Assembly (NCBI RefSeq): GCF_004795035.1
Contig: NZ_SSBK01000009.1
Location: 124,001-188,000, forward strand
Direction: 5' to 3'
Source: Streptomyces sp. A0958
GTDB lineage: Bacteria; Actinomycetota; Actinomycetes; Streptomycetales; Streptomycetaceae
Length of the DNA: 64,000 bases
Position 1 is the first letter of the stretch, and each line of letters opens with the position of its first letter. The notes below the pieces were generated by a model, which saw only the letters and a program-made list of their open reading frames with translations, was not told where the DNA came from and ran no database searches. Below are positions 33,957 through 43,861 of this stretch, piece by piece. The translations under genes and the position numbers were made by a program.

Positions 33957-35276
33957 TCAGTTGTGTACGGGGGCGGCCGACACGGGCCGCAGGCGTTCGG
34001 CGCGGGCGGCCCGCGTCCCGGACAACGTGATGGTCACGACACCGAGGACCGCGAGCAGCCCCAGCGTGACCGTGCCCGCCCAGCCGCCCGCGTGGAAGGC
34101 GACCGCACCGAGCGTGCCTCCCGCGCTGGAGCCCAGGTAGTACGCCGACTGGTACAGCGCGGAGGCCTGGGCGCGGCCCGTGGTCGCCGTACGGCTCACC
34201 GAGGACGAGGCGACCGCGTGCCCGGCGAAGAAGCCGGCCGTGATCAGGACGAGGCCGAGGAGCACGGCGGCCAGCTGGTCGGCCAGCGAGAGCAGCAGAC
34301 CGGCGGCCGTGGTCGAGACGGCGAGGTACAGCGCACCCCGGCGCCCGAGCCGGGCGACGAGCCGCCCGGCCGCGGCGGAGGAGACCGTACCGACCAGATA
34401 GACCAGGAAGATCGAGCCGACGATGCCCTGCGGAAGGTTGAACGGCGCCTCCACGAGCCGGTAGCCGATCACCGTGTAAACGGCACCGAACACCGTCATG
34501 AACAGCGCGCCGATCGCGTACAGCCGCCGCAGCAGCGGATTGGCGAGGTGCGCGCCCACGGTCTTCGCCAGGGCCTTCGGGTTCAGCGACCCGGGGGCGA
34601 AGTGCCGGGCGCGCGGCATCATGAAGTGGAAGACGACCGCGCAGACCACGGCCAGCAGCCCGACCGCGCCGAGCGCCGCGCGCCAGCCCCACAGCTGGGC
34701 GATCCAGCCGGTGAGGATGCGGCCGCTCATCCCGCCGATACTGTTGCCGGCCACGAACAACCCGATCGCGGCGACGAGAGCCTTCGGCCGCACCTCTTCC
34801 GCCAGGTACGCCATCGCGGAGGCGGGCAGTCCGGCGAGCGCGGCGCCCTGGACGGCGCGCAGCGCGATCAGCCAGCCCAGGGACGGGGCGAACGGTACGA
34901 ACAGCCCGACCGCCACCGCGACCACCAGCGAGGCGGTCATCATCTGCCGCCGCCCGAACCGCTCGGACAGCGCGCTCATCGGCAGTACGCACAGCGCCAG
35001 CGCGCCCGTCGCGGCGGAGACCGTCCAGCTCGCCTGCCCGGCCGTGGCGCCGAAGGAGGCGGAGACTGCGGGCAGCAGCGCCTGCGTGGAGTAGAGGAGT
35101 GCGAACGTCGCGACACCGGCGGCGAAGAGGGCGAAGCTCATCCGGCGGTAGCCGGGGCGCCCGGGTTCGAGCCGGTCCGCGGTGGCGGTCTCGGCTGCGA
35201 CGGTGGCGATGACGGGGGACGACTGGGTCGAGGCGGCCACGGCGAGCGTGGACGCCCCGGTACTGGCAGGAGGCAT
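33957..35276 (-). CDS. MFS transporter
   Basis: Major facilitator of 439 residues with 12 predicted helices. A 40-residue hydrophilic N-terminus precedes the first span (FALFAAGVATFALLYSTQAL). Loop 2-3 motif A is SALSERFGRRQMM and its counterpart in the second half is AGRLVARLGRRGALYLA. It resembles the YnfM/AraJ-type drug or sugar efflux subgroup. It is divergent from a LysR gene 63 bases away, which probably controls it. Confidence 0.88.
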   Translation of the reverse strand: MPPASTGASTLAVAASTQSSPVIATVAAETATADRLEPGRPGYRRMSFALFAAGVATFALLYSTQALLPAVSASFGATAGQASWTVSAATGALALCVLPMSALSERFGRRQMMTASLVVAVAVGLFVPFAPSLGWLIALRAVQGAALAGLPASAMAYLAEEVRPKALVAAIGLFVAGNSIGGMSGRILTGWIAQLWGWRAALGAVGLLAVVCAVVFHFMMPRARHFAPGSLNPKALAKTVGAHLANPLLRRLYAIGALFMTVFGAVYTVIGYRLVEAPFNLPQGIVGSIFLVYLVGTVSSAAAGRLVARLGRRGALYLAVSTTAAGLLLSLADQLAAVLLGLVLITAGFFAGHAVASSSVSRTATTGRAQASALYQSAYYLGSSAGGTLGAVAFHAGGWAGTVTLGLLAVLGVVTITLSGTRAARAERLRPVSAAPVHN

Positions 35277-35339
35277 GCGACGAACGTAGGCCGGAGGTCA
35301 TTCATGCGTCCAATGCACAAACAACGAATAATCAATCCC

Positions 35340-36290
35340 ATGGCGCATCAACGCAGCTCACAGCCACGGCTGTCACAGAGCAGTTACGAAGAAGACATCC
35401 GCGCGGTCCTCGCGCCCCGCCTCGCCTACTTCGAGGCGGTCGCCCGCCACGAGCACGTCACGCGCGCCGCACACGAGCTGGGCGTCCCGCAGTCCACACT
35501 TTCACGGGCCATGGTGAGGCTGGAGGACGACCTGGGCGTCGCCCTGTTCGCCCGCAAGGGCCGCACGGTCTCCCTCACCCCGGCCGGCCGCACCTTCCTC
35601 GGCTCGGCCGAGCGCGCTCTCGCCGAGGTGGAGAAGGCCGCCGACTCGGTACGCGCCGACGCCGACCCCACCGCGGGCAAGGTCGCCTTCGGCTTCCTCC
35701 ACACGATGGGCTCCGAAACCGTCCCCGCCCTCATCCGCGCCTTCCGCGCCGACCACCCCCGGGTCCGCTTCCAGCTCGTCCAGAACTACGGCGAAGCCAT
35801 GATCGAACGCCTCCGCGCCGGCGGCCTCGACCTCTGCCTCACCTCCCCGGTCCCGGACGCCCCCGACCTCGTCGCCCGCCGCCTGGACGAACAACGCCTG
35901 CGCCTGGTCGTCCCCGACGACCACCGCCTGGCCGCCCGCCGCCGCATCCGCCTCGCCGAAGCCGCCGACGAGACCTTCGTCACCCTCGAACCCGGCTACG
36001 GCCTCCGCCGCATCACGGACGACCTCTGCACGGAGGCCGGCTTCGTCCCCCGCGTCGCCTTCGAGGGCGAGGAGGCGGAGACCCTGCGCGGCCTGGTCGC
36101 GGCGGGCCTCGGCGTGGCCCTGCTCCCGCCCCCGGCGGTGGCCCGGCCGGGAGTGGTCGAGCTGACGGTGACGGCGCCCCGGGCGGTGCGGGAGATCGGG
36201 GTGGCTTGGCTGGACGGGCACCCGGATACGGCTCCGGTGGCGGCGTTCAAGCGGTTCTTGTTGTCGCGGCGGGGGAGTTTGCTGGGGTAG
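35340..36290 (+). CDS. LysR family transcriptional regulator
   Basis: A 316-residue activator/repressor. The winged helix-turn-helix is at about 20-75 (YFEAVARHEHVTRAAHELGV, QSTLSRAMVRLEDDLGVALF), followed by the periplasmic-binding-like effector domain (GKVAFGFLHTMGSETVPALI). The ATG at 35340 is chosen; an in-frame ATG at 35304 would start inside the AT-rich intergenic stretch shared with the divergent MFS gene, which likely holds the operator. Effector unknown. Confidence 0.88.
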   Translation: MAHQRSSQPRLSQSSYEEDIRAVLAPRLAYFEAVARHEHVTRAAHELGVPQSTLSRAMVRLEDDLGVALFARKGRTVSLTPAGRTFLGSAERALAEVEKAADSVRADADPTAGKVAFGFLHTMGSETVPALIRAFRADHPRVRFQLVQNYGEAMIERLRAGGLDLCLTSPVPDAPDLVARRLDEQRLRLVVPDDHRLAARRRIRLAEAADETFVTLEPGYGLRRITDDLCTEAGFVPRVAFEGEEAETLRGLVAAGLGVALLPPPAVARPGVVELTVTAPRAVREIGVAWLDGHPDTAPVAAFKRFLLSRRGSLLG

Positions 36291-36531
36291 TGAGGGGTGC
36301 GCTGGACGTGGTCGGGGTCGACGGCTCCCGCCTCGCGGTTGGTGCGGTGGCGCCGGAGAGCACTGCCGAAGCGTCCCGAGGTACCCGGCACGGTGTGCGA
36401 ATACTTCGCGGCCCGCCCCGGCCGAAGGTGTGGTCAGGGAAATTCTGATGCGTGTGGGGGCCTTGGAGTTTGTCCCAGCCCACGTCTCCACATGTCTCGG
36501 AGCGGGTCACCAGCCCCCCTGCGGCCCCGAC

Positions 36532-36612
36532 GGATACCATCCCCGCGAGAGTGCGGGGAGCAGTTGTACGCGGCAGACTCGTCGGGGCCATCCCCGCTGT
36601 TGCGAGGAGCGG
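36532..36612 (+). CRISPR. Decayed two-repeat CRISPR remnant
   Basis: Two sequences clearly derived from the type I-E repeat of the neighbouring array. Copy one (36532-36563) keeps CCATCCCCGCG and TGCGGGGAGCAG with about 3 inserted bases. Copy two (36584-36612) begins GGGGCCATCCCCGC, as does the most distal repeat of the main array at 38103, and matches 24 of 29 positions of the array consensus. The 20 bases between are shorter than a normal spacer. Same orientation as the main array, 1.5 kb beyond its distal end. The rest of 36291-36618 shows no gene. Confidence 0.72.
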
Positions 36613-36618
36613 AGGGGC

Positions 36619-36885
36619 TTACTTGCCTGCTCCGAGTATGCCTTGGATGACGGTCCGGACGAATCGTGCCCCGTAGCCGCCACTTACCGATGCAAGGGTG
36701 CCGAGAAGAACGCATGCGCCGAGTAACCGGGCCACTTCATTGACGGAGGCTCCCGCCAGACTGAGAACCGTCCCGAGCGTGGCGATTACGCTCACCGTCA
36801 CCGCTCGCGCCAGGGAGGCGCAGGGGTGCACCAAGTGGTCGGCATGTTGCGGTCTTTCTGCGGTGGTTCGCTGAGTGACGTCCAT
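36619..36885 (-). CDS. Small membrane protein, hypothetical
   Basis: An 88-residue frame beginning MDVTQRTTAERPQH. Two hydrophobic segments are seen (AVTVSVIATLGTVLSLAGAS and LLGACVLLGTLASVSGG), suggesting a two-span membrane protein. No family recognised. The codon use fits a real gene only moderately. The following 300 bases (36886-37187) show no gene. Confidence 0.45.
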   Translation of the reverse strand: MDVTQRTTAERPQHADHLVHPCASLARAVTVSVIATLGTVLSLAGASVNEVARLLGACVLLGTLASVSGGYGARFVRTVIQGILGAGK

Positions 36886-37187
36886 CCGATCCTGCCTGTC
36901 TGAGGGTGCACGGTGTGCGCCGATGTGAGGCGAGGCTAGGGCAGGGTGAACAGACTCGTCGTTCAATCAAGGGCTTTGACGGGTTTTCGGCCAGCACATT
37001 GGCGTGATCGCTCGTTACGGACCAGCTGGAACTTGAGCAATCGCGACATTTGCCCGTCTGGTCACTGCCGGCATGGTGGGGAAACCTCGTGGAGTGGCAT
37101 GTCAGTGCGGCAATGGGCAGGGGTGCGGTTGCCGACCAACCCGGTCCACGTCGCTGTCGCCGGAGACAAGACAGCCCCTGTGGCCGG

Positions 37188-37478
37188 TCAGAGGTGCTGC
37201 AAGCTGTTGAGCAGCCGAAGTAGTAACCGGGGATCGGACTGCGGCAGCAGAATGTTCGTAACTGCCCCGTTGACACGAGTCGGGAGCGGTGGAGCTGGGC
37301 CGTCCAAGGCCAGCTCGGCCCACACGACCTTGCCTCCTGTCTTCGGAAAGAAGTGGCCGGCGTGCATCGCGAGCGTTTCGACGATGATCAGCCCTCTCCC
37401 ATCCTCCGCCCACTCCTCAGCGCCTCTTTGTGCTCGAACGGGCGGTTCCGGCGAGTTGTCCCACACTTGGGTGGTCAC
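37188..37478 (-). pseudogene. 5'-truncated ATP-binding (HATPase) regulatory protein
   Basis: The 96 readable residues match the end of the small anti-sigma-kinase-like ATPases common in Streptomyces: EEWAEDGRGLIIVETLAMHA contains the G2-box-like GRGL, followed by FPKTGGKVVWAELAL. The N-terminal half with the N-box and first glycine box is missing. The apparent ATG at 37478 lies close to a joint with the also truncated regulator on the other strand. Confidence 0.7.
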
Positions 37479-37534
37479 GGAGCGGCCGTGACCATAGATG
37501 CCGAGGTGAACGAGAGGAGGTCGGGTCGGCTGTG

Positions 37535-37840
37535 ATGAAGGCGCAGCTTGAATCGCTGGTCGAAGACAGCCGACGAGCCAACGTGCAACTCCAGGTCCTG
37601 CCGAGGGAAGACCCCATGAACGCCTGCCTTTTCGGCCCGTTCGTGATCATGGGTTTCCCGGCTTCCGCGGAGACTGAGATCGTTTATACGGAGTCACCTA
37701 CCAGCACGCTGTATTACGAGGAGGTGCCCGACGTGGAGACATACACGAAGTTGTTCCGGCGGCTCAACATGGCGGCTGCAAACGTCAGCAAGTCTCGGGC
37801 GCTCATCACGGACGCCATAAGGGAAATGGGAAGATCATGA
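37535..37840 (+). pseudogene. 5'-truncated Scr1-type regulator (DUF5753 fragment)
   Basis: About 101 residues of the C-terminal half of a DUF5753 regulator: MKAQLESLVEDSRRANVQLQ, then FGPFVIMGFP and VYTESPTSTLYYEE. The helix-turn-helix domain and the first half of DUF5753 are absent. It overlaps the DUF397 gene by 4 bases, the standard arrangement downstream of intact Scr1 regulators. A GAGGAGG lies upstream of the ATG at 37535, so a fragment may still be translated. Confidence 0.72.
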
Positions 37841-38070
37841 AGCCGTGCGATGGGTTCTCTTCGGCTGCCGGAGTGGAGTGGGTGAAGTCCTCCTACTCGG
37901 GAAACAACGGAAATTGCGTAGAAGTGGCCGTGCTGCCTGACGGCGGTCGTGCACTGCGTGACAGTAAGAATGTCTATGGACCCATGCTGGTGATCACGGC
38001 TGATGAGTTCAGTGCCTTCTTGCGTGGTGTTGCGGCGTGGTGCTCAGCTGACAGTCAACCCGCGCACTGA
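37837..38070 (+). CDS. DUF397 protein
   Basis: A 77-residue protein with the family hallmark WVKSSYSGNNGNCVEVAVLP and a C-terminal FSAFLRGVA. DUF397 proteins accompany Scr1-type regulators and, in the best known examples, antagonise them (BldB-like small partners are distinct). Its own regulator has lost its DNA-binding half, so any present role is doubtful. The stop is 33 bases from the first CRISPR repeat. Confidence 0.85.
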   Translation: MKPCDGFSSAAGVEWVKSSYSGNNGNCVEVAVLPDGGRALRDSKNVYGPMLVITADEFSAFLRGVAAWCSADSQPAH

Positions 38071-38102
38071 CACTGTCTTGTACGGGTTCTCAGTGGGTCT
38101 CC

Positions 38103-40689
38103 GGGGCCATCCCCGCGCGTGCGGGGAGCAGACCGGCGTCGGCGGCGGTGCCGGACCGGGACCATCCCCGCGCGTGCGGGGAGCAGTTGGCGCTGGCGGA
38201 TGGCGACGAGGTCGTCATGGGACCATCCCCGCGCGTGCGGGGAGCAGGGAACGTCCGCGCTCGGCGCCGCCGGGGTGCCGGGACCATCCCCGCGCGTGCG
38301 GGGAGCAGAAGTCGGCTGTGGGTCGGTCGCCTCGCGGCGTGGGACCATCCCCGCGCGTGCGGGGAGGCAGGTCGCGGAGTACGCGGAGCAGATGACCCCG
38401 TTGGGACCATCCCCGCGCGTGCGGGGAGCAGGCCGTGCAGCGGCGCAGGACCGACTTGGGGTTGGGACCATCCCCGCGCGTGCGGGGAGCAGCAGGTGAG
38501 GTTCACTGCCTCTTCCGCGTCGTTGGGACCATCCCCGCGCGTGCGGGGAGCAGAACCCGCAAGGAGAACTGACTGTGGCCAACACGGGACCATCCCCGCG
38601 CGTGCGGGGAGCAGTTGTGGAAGACGTCGGCAGCCGCCTTCGCGACGGGACCATCCCCGCGCGTGCGGGGAGCAGTCGACCGCGTTCTTCCGGGCGCGGA
38701 TCTTCTTGGGACCATCCCCGCGCGTGCGGGGAGCAGAACCCGGAGGCGCCGCCGCCCCAACCGGTGTCGGGACCATCCCCGCGCGTGCGGGGAGCAGATG
38801 CCGAGGCAGTACAGGACTCGGGCCTGTCGGGGACCATCCCCGCGCGTGCGGGGAGCAGTGAGCCTTGCCATTGATCACGCCTCCAGGACGGGGACCATCC
38901 CCGCGCGTGCGGGGAGCAGCCACCGCGGCCACCGCCAGGGCGGCGAACACGGGGACCATCCCCGCGCGTGCGGGGAGCAGCTCAGCACGGGCGGGCTGAC
39001 GTTCCCGCTCATGGGACCATCCCCGCGCGTGCGGGGAGCAGGACGGTTTTGCCGAGGTCGGTGGCGGCCTGGCTGGGACCATCCCCGCGCGTGCGGGGAG
39101 CAGAAGCCCGGCCCGGTGACGTACGGCCGATTCAAGGGACCATCCCCGCGCGTGCGGGGAGCAGAATTTCCGAATTCTGCTCCGGGTGCCCGTCGAAGGA
39201 CCATCCCCGCGCGTGCGGGGAGCAGACCAGCTGCTTATCCAGCTCGGTCACGGCGGGGGGACCATCCCCGCGCGTGCGGGGAGCAGTTGTCCAGCTCGGT
39301 CACGGCGTCGTTCCGGCGGGGACCATCCCCGCGCGTGCGGGGAGCAGATTCCAGGCGATGCCCGTTGCCCTCATGGACAGGGACCATCCCCGCGCGTGCG
39401 GGGAGCAGTGCACTGGCATAAGGGTCTTTGTCCGGGGCATGGGACCATCCCCGCGCGTGCGGGGAGCAGGAGGGGAAGTCCTCCAGGTACCGAGAGGAGT
39501 AGGGACCATCCCCGCGCGTGCGGGGAGCAGGCCTACAACGGCACTGGCAGGCCCGAACCGGTGGGACCATCCCCGCGCGTGCGGGGAGCAGATCAACAGT
39601 GATCGGCGTCACTGCCCTCGACCGGGACCATCCCCGCGCGTGCGGGGAGCAGGAACCGTCCGCCGCGGCCTGGGCGAGCCGGGCGGGACCATCCCCGCGC
39701 GTGCGGGGAGCAGGTCACCGGCCGGATCGGGCACACGCTCTCGGAGGGACCATCCCCGCGCGTGCGGGGAGCAGGGCCGGGATGCTGACCGGATCGATGG
39801 CCGGCAGGGACCATCCCCGCGCGTGCGGGGAGCAGCTGGACGTACGGTGTCGCGGCGAGCGGCGGCAGGGACCATCCCCGCGCGTGCGGGGAGCAGGAGC
39901 GGGGGCTTGGGCATGGTCTGCTCCGTTCGGGACCATCCCCGCGCGTGCGGGGAGCAGTGTGACGAAGCAGCAACAGTCACACACGTACCGGGACCATCCC
40001 CGCGCGTGCGGGGAGCAGAAGGGTAAGGGCCTCGCCGGCGCCATGCTCCAGGGACCATCCCCGCGCGTGCGGGGAGCAGGTCGTGGAACCGTCGACGCCG
40101 ATCGCGCCGCTGGGACCATCCCCGCGCGTGCGGGGAGCAGGTGGAGCGGGCCACGAACCGGACGTAGATGTCGGGACCATCCCCGCGCGTGCGGGGAGCA
40201 GACCAGCGAGTTGCCGGCGACGTAGTGCTGCGAGGGACCATCCCCGCGCGTGCGGGGAGCAGTGTGTCTCCTTCGAATGTGGATGTGGTTACCGGGGACC
40301 ATCCCCGCGCGTGCGGGGAGCAGATGCGGCCGGCGGTCTCGGCCTTGATGCTCCCGGGACCATCCCCGCGCGTGCGGGGAGCAGCAACGGGAATGTTTGG
40401 AAAGGCGGCGGATTGGGGGACCATCCCCGCGCGTGCGGGGAGCAGGAGAGGCTGCCGAAGAACAGTGAGCTGCGGCCGGGACCATCCCCGCGCGTGCGGG
40501 GAGCAGAACCCCTCCCGTGACCACCTCTGAGGCTTACCGGGACCATCCCCGCGCGTGCGGGGAGCAGCCCCATTAACGTCGCAGACTACAGTCATGACAG
40601 GGACCATCCCCGCGCGTGCGGGGAGCAGTTCGCACCGCCGAACGTCAGTGATCCCATGGTGGGACCATCCCCGCGCGTGCGGGGAGCAG
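38103..40689 (-). CRISPR. CRISPR array 1, type I-E, 43 repeats
   Basis: I count 43 repeats of 29 bases and 42 spacers, nearly all 32 bases (period 61). On the + strand the repeat starts GGGACCATCCCC and ends GCGGGGAGCAG; read on the - strand it matches the E. coli orientation (stem CCCCGC/GCGGGG). The leader is therefore at the right end, beside cas3, and the array is transcribed leftward. The left end is the old end: repeat 1 carries a G for A at position 4 and spacer 1 is only 26 bases. Repeat 5 (38341-38370) has one extra G. Spacer 16 is 33 bases; repeat 19 begins with A. Confidence 0.97.
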
Positions 40690-40760
40690 ACTGCGTGACC
40701 TGCGACTTTAGTCGGCGGGGCCGGGGTTTCTGACCACTTTCATGCAATCCGACATAACGA
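40690..40760 (-). promoter_or_regulatory. Leader of CRISPR array 1
   Basis: On the - strand it contains TGAAAGTGGT (40742-40733) and AAAGTCGCAGGTCA (40709-40696), the latter ending 6 bases before the first repeat. Both motifs recur at identical spacing in front of array 2. They are likely sites for spacer integration and possibly the promoter region. The rest of 40690-40918 shows no gene. Confidence 0.8.
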
Positions 40761-40918
40761 CCTCAAGGTGCTCATTGATGGGCTAAGTAGCGCAAGTCGA
40801 AGGGGCATTGTATAGGCGACCTGCCATCCTCGCGGCCATCCTCCCCAACTCACCCGGTATTCGCACGAGTTTCATCGTATGACCATCCTGCCCCGCCCGC
40901 CCCCTGTATCCGTCTCCC

Positions 40919-43861
40919 ATGACCACCGCAAGGCAAGGCGCCGCCCGCTCCGGGCTCCGCGCCAGACTCACCGGCCCCGCCCGTACGGTGTGGGCCAAGC
41001 ATGACCGGGACTCCGACGGCTGGCTGCCGTTGTGGCGGCACATGGAGGACGGCGCCGCGATCGCCGGGCTGCTGTGGGACACGTGGTTGCCCGCCAACGT
41101 CCGGGCGCTCATCGGTTCGGCGTTCCCCGACGGACAACGCGATGCGCGACGGCTCGCCGTCTGGCTGGCCGGGGTGCACGACATCGGGAAGGCGACGCCC
41201 GCCTTCGCCTGCCAGGTCGATCAGCTCGCCGATCGCATGCGTGACGCCGGGCTGGAGATGCGCTCCGCCAAAGCCCTCGGCCCGGACCGCAGAATCGCCC
41301 CGCACGGGCTCGCCGGCCAGGCGCTGTTGGGGGAATGGCTGCGTGAGCGGCACGGCTGGGCGGTGAAGCAGGCCGGGCAGTTCACCGTTGTCGTCGGCGG
41401 GCATCACGGCGTGCCGCCGGAGCCGGGGCAGATCGCTGCCCTGCACAAGCACGGGCACCTGCTGCGCAGCCCCGGGCCGAGCCGAGACGTCTGGCGGCGG
41501 GTGCAGGGCGAACTGCTCGACGCGTGTGCGGAGGAGTACGGCGTACAGGACCGGCTGGACGCCTGGCGGGACGTACGGTTGCCGCAGACCGCGCAGGTGC
41601 TGCTCACCTCGCTCGTGATCGTCGCCGACTGGATCGCCAGCAACGCCGACCTCTTCCCGTACTTTCCGCAGGACGCCGCCCGCAGCGGTGAGGAGCGCGT
41701 GGCCGCCGCCTGGCGCGGGCTCGACCTCCCCGCCCCCTGGTCCCCGGACGAGCCCGTTGAGGACGCCCAGCAGCTCATCGCATCCCGCTTCGGTCTTCCG
41801 GAGGGTGCTACGGCCCGGCCGGTGCAGGAGGCCGCCGTCGAGCTGGCCCGTTCCATGGGTGAACCGGGGCTGATGGTGATCGAGGCGCCCATGGGCGAGG
41901 GCAAGACCGAGGCCGCTCTCGCCGTCGCCGAGATCTTCGCCGCGCGCTCCGGGGCCGGCGGCGTCTTCTTCGCTCTTCCCACCATGGCCACGGGCAACGC
42001 CATGTTTCCCCGTCTTCTGGACTGGATCGCACGGCTCCCGTCCGCCCGGGGCGCCCAGCACTCCGTACTCCTCGCCCACTCCAAGGCCGCCCTGAACGAG
42101 GACTTCGCCGAGCTGATGCGCGACAGTACCCAACGGATTGTCGCCGTTGACCTCGATGCCCCGGGTGCGCCGCACTGGCGTCCCCGTGACACGAAACACG
42201 CGGCCCTCGCCGAACTCGTCGCGCACTCCTGGCTGCGAGGGCGCAAGAAGGCCATGTTGTCGTCCTTCGTCGCCGGGACCATCGACCAGCTCCTCTTCGC
42301 CGGCCTCAAGAGCCGTCACCTTGCGATGCGTCATCTGGCGGTGGTGGGAAAGGTCGTCGTCATCGACGAGGCGCATGCCTACGACACGTACATGAGCGTC
42401 TACCTCGATCGCGTGCTGGCCTGGCTCGGCGCGTACCGGGTGCCTGTCGTGATCCTGTCCGCGACCCTTCCCGCCCGCAGACGGCGCGAACTCGTCGAGG
42501 CGTACTCCGGTGCGGAGACCCAAGGGATCGACGTCCACCTGGCGTTCGAGGAGGTCGCCGAGGCCACGGCCTATCCGTTGCTGACTGCTGTGAGTCACGG
42601 CCGTCCGCCGGTCATGCGGGGCCCCGACGCCTCCGGTCGCGGCACGAACGTCGTACTCGAACGGGTCGAGGACGACGTCGACGTCCTCGTCGGACGGCTC
42701 GCCCACGAGCTGGAGGGCGGTGGCTGCGCGCTCGTCGTACGCAACACGGTCAAGCGGGTTCTGGAGACCGCGAAGGCGCTCAGGAGCAGGTTCGGCGACG
42801 AGCACGTGACGGTCGCGCACTCGTGCTTCATCGACGTCGACCGGGCCGCCAAGGATGCGGACCTCCTCAAACGCTTCGGTCCTCCCGGCACGGCAGAGGG
42901 CCGTCCGTCGGGCCCGCACATCGTCGTGGCCAGTCAGGTGGCGGAGCAGTCCCTGGACGTCGACTTCGACCTGCTCGTCACCGACCTCTGCCCGGTCGAC
43001 CTCATGCTTCAGCGCATGGGTCGCCTGCACAGGCACCAGCGTGGCGAGGGCCAGCAGGACCGCCCCGAGCGCCTGCGCCGCGCGCGCTGCCTGGTCACCG
43101 GCGCCGACTGGGACGCCGACGTGCCCACACCCGTACGGGGCTCGGTTGCCGTGTACGGGGCGTACGCGCTCCTGCGGTCGGCCGCCGCCCTCGTGCCGCA
43201 CTTCGAGCAGGGGGAGGAACGTCCCGTACGGCTGCCCGATGACATCAGCCCTCTCGTTCAGGCCGCGTACGCGGACGACGCCGACTGCCCCGCCGAATGG
43301 GCGGACGCGATGGTCGATGCGCGCGACCGCCACGAGCAGCACCGCGCCGACCAGGCCGAGCGCGCGGCCGTGTTCCGGCTCGGGAAGGTGGGCGCGGCGG
43401 GCAGGCCACTGTTCGGTTGGGTCGCGGCGGGGGTGGGCGACGCTGACGACACCCGCGCCGGGCGCGCCCAGGTCCGCGACAGCAGGGAGAGTCTGGAGGT
43501 CGTCGTGGTCCAGCGGCGGGATGACGGGACGCTGGCGACGGTTCCATGGCTCGCTCCCGACCGGGACGGCAACCCGCTCGGAGGGTTGGACCTGCCCCTG
43601 GACCAAGTGCCGACCCGGCAGGCGGCGCGGGCGGCGGCGAGTTGCGGGCTGAGGCTGCCGATCCAGTTCTCGTACGCCGAAGTCATGGACCGCGCCATCG
43701 CCGAGCTGGAAGAACTGTACGTTCCCGCCTGGCAGGTGAAGGAGAGTCACTGGCTCTCCGACCAGCTGATTCTCGCGCTCGACGAGGATTGTCAGACCCG
43801 GCTGGCAGGCTTTTCCCTGAGCTACAGCGAGAGCGACGGTCTTGAGGTGACCCGTGTCTGA
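40919..43861 (+). CDS. cas3: CRISPR-associated helicase/nuclease Cas3
   Basis: Full-length fused Cas3 of 980 residues that degrades DNA marked by Cascade. The N-terminal HD nuclease shows GVHDIGKAT at about 84-92 and GGHHG downstream. The superfamily 2 helicase shows Walker A APMGEGKTEA (about 323-332), the DEAH box VVIDEAHAYD (about 480-489), LSATLP, and QVAEQSLDVDFD plus QRMGRLHRH (motifs V-VI). No key residue is missing. It opens the cas operon 230 bases from the array 1 leader, on the opposite strand to that array, and overlaps casA by 8 bases. Confidence 0.96.
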   Translation: MTTARQGAARSGLRARLTGPARTVWAKHDRDSDGWLPLWRHMEDGAAIAGLLWDTWLPANVRALIGSAFPDGQRDARRLAVWLAGVHDIGKATPAFACQVDQLADRMRDAGLEMRSAKALGPDRRIAPHGLAGQALLGEWLRERHGWAVKQAGQFTVVVGGHHGVPPEPGQIAALHKHGHLLRSPGPSRDVWRRVQGELLDACAEEYGVQDRLDAWRDVRLPQTAQVLLTSLVIVADWIASNADLFPYFPQDAARSGEERVAAAWRGLDLPAPWSPDEPVEDAQQLIASRFGLPEGATARPVQEAAVELARSMGEPGLMVIEAPMGEGKTEAALAVAEIFAARSGAGGVFFALPTMATGNAMFPRLLDWIARLPSARGAQHSVLLAHSKAALNEDFAELMRDSTQRIVAVDLDAPGAPHWRPRDTKHAALAELVAHSWLRGRKKAMLSSFVAGTIDQLLFAGLKSRHLAMRHLAVVGKVVVIDEAHAYDTYMSVYLDRVLAWLGAYRVPVVILSATLPARRRRELVEAYSGAETQGIDVHLAFEEVAEATAYPLLTAVSHGRPPVMRGPDASGRGTNVVLERVEDDVDVLVGRLAHELEGGGCALVVRNTVKRVLETAKALRSRFGDEHVTVAHSCFIDVDRAAKDADLLKRFGPPGTAEGRPSGPHIVVASQVAEQSLDVDFDLLVTDLCPVDLMLQRMGRLHRHQRGEGQQDRPERLRRARCLVTGADWDADVPTPVRGSVAVYGAYALLRSAAALVPHFEQGEERPVRLPDDISPLVQAAYADDADCPAEWADAMVDARDRHEQHRADQAERAAVFRLGKVGAAGRPLFGWVAAGVGDADDTRAGRAQVRDSRESLEVVVVQRRDDGTLATVPWLAPDRDGNPLGGLDLPLDQVPTRQAARAAASCGLRLPIQFSYAEVMDRAIAELEELYVPAWQVKESHWLSDQLILALDEDCQTRLAGFSLSYSESDGLEVTRV

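Noticed and set aside
37102..37413. Other small frames in 36.9-37.5 kb as separate genes
   Set aside because: They overlap the truncated ATPase in other frames and lack ribosome sites or family motifs.
38003..40607. Long open frames on both strands with repeated HPRACGEQ, SPRVRGA or SPHARGWS peptides
   Set aside because: They are translations of the CRISPR array: the 61-base period cycles through frames and gives repeated peptides in all of them. No ribosome sites.
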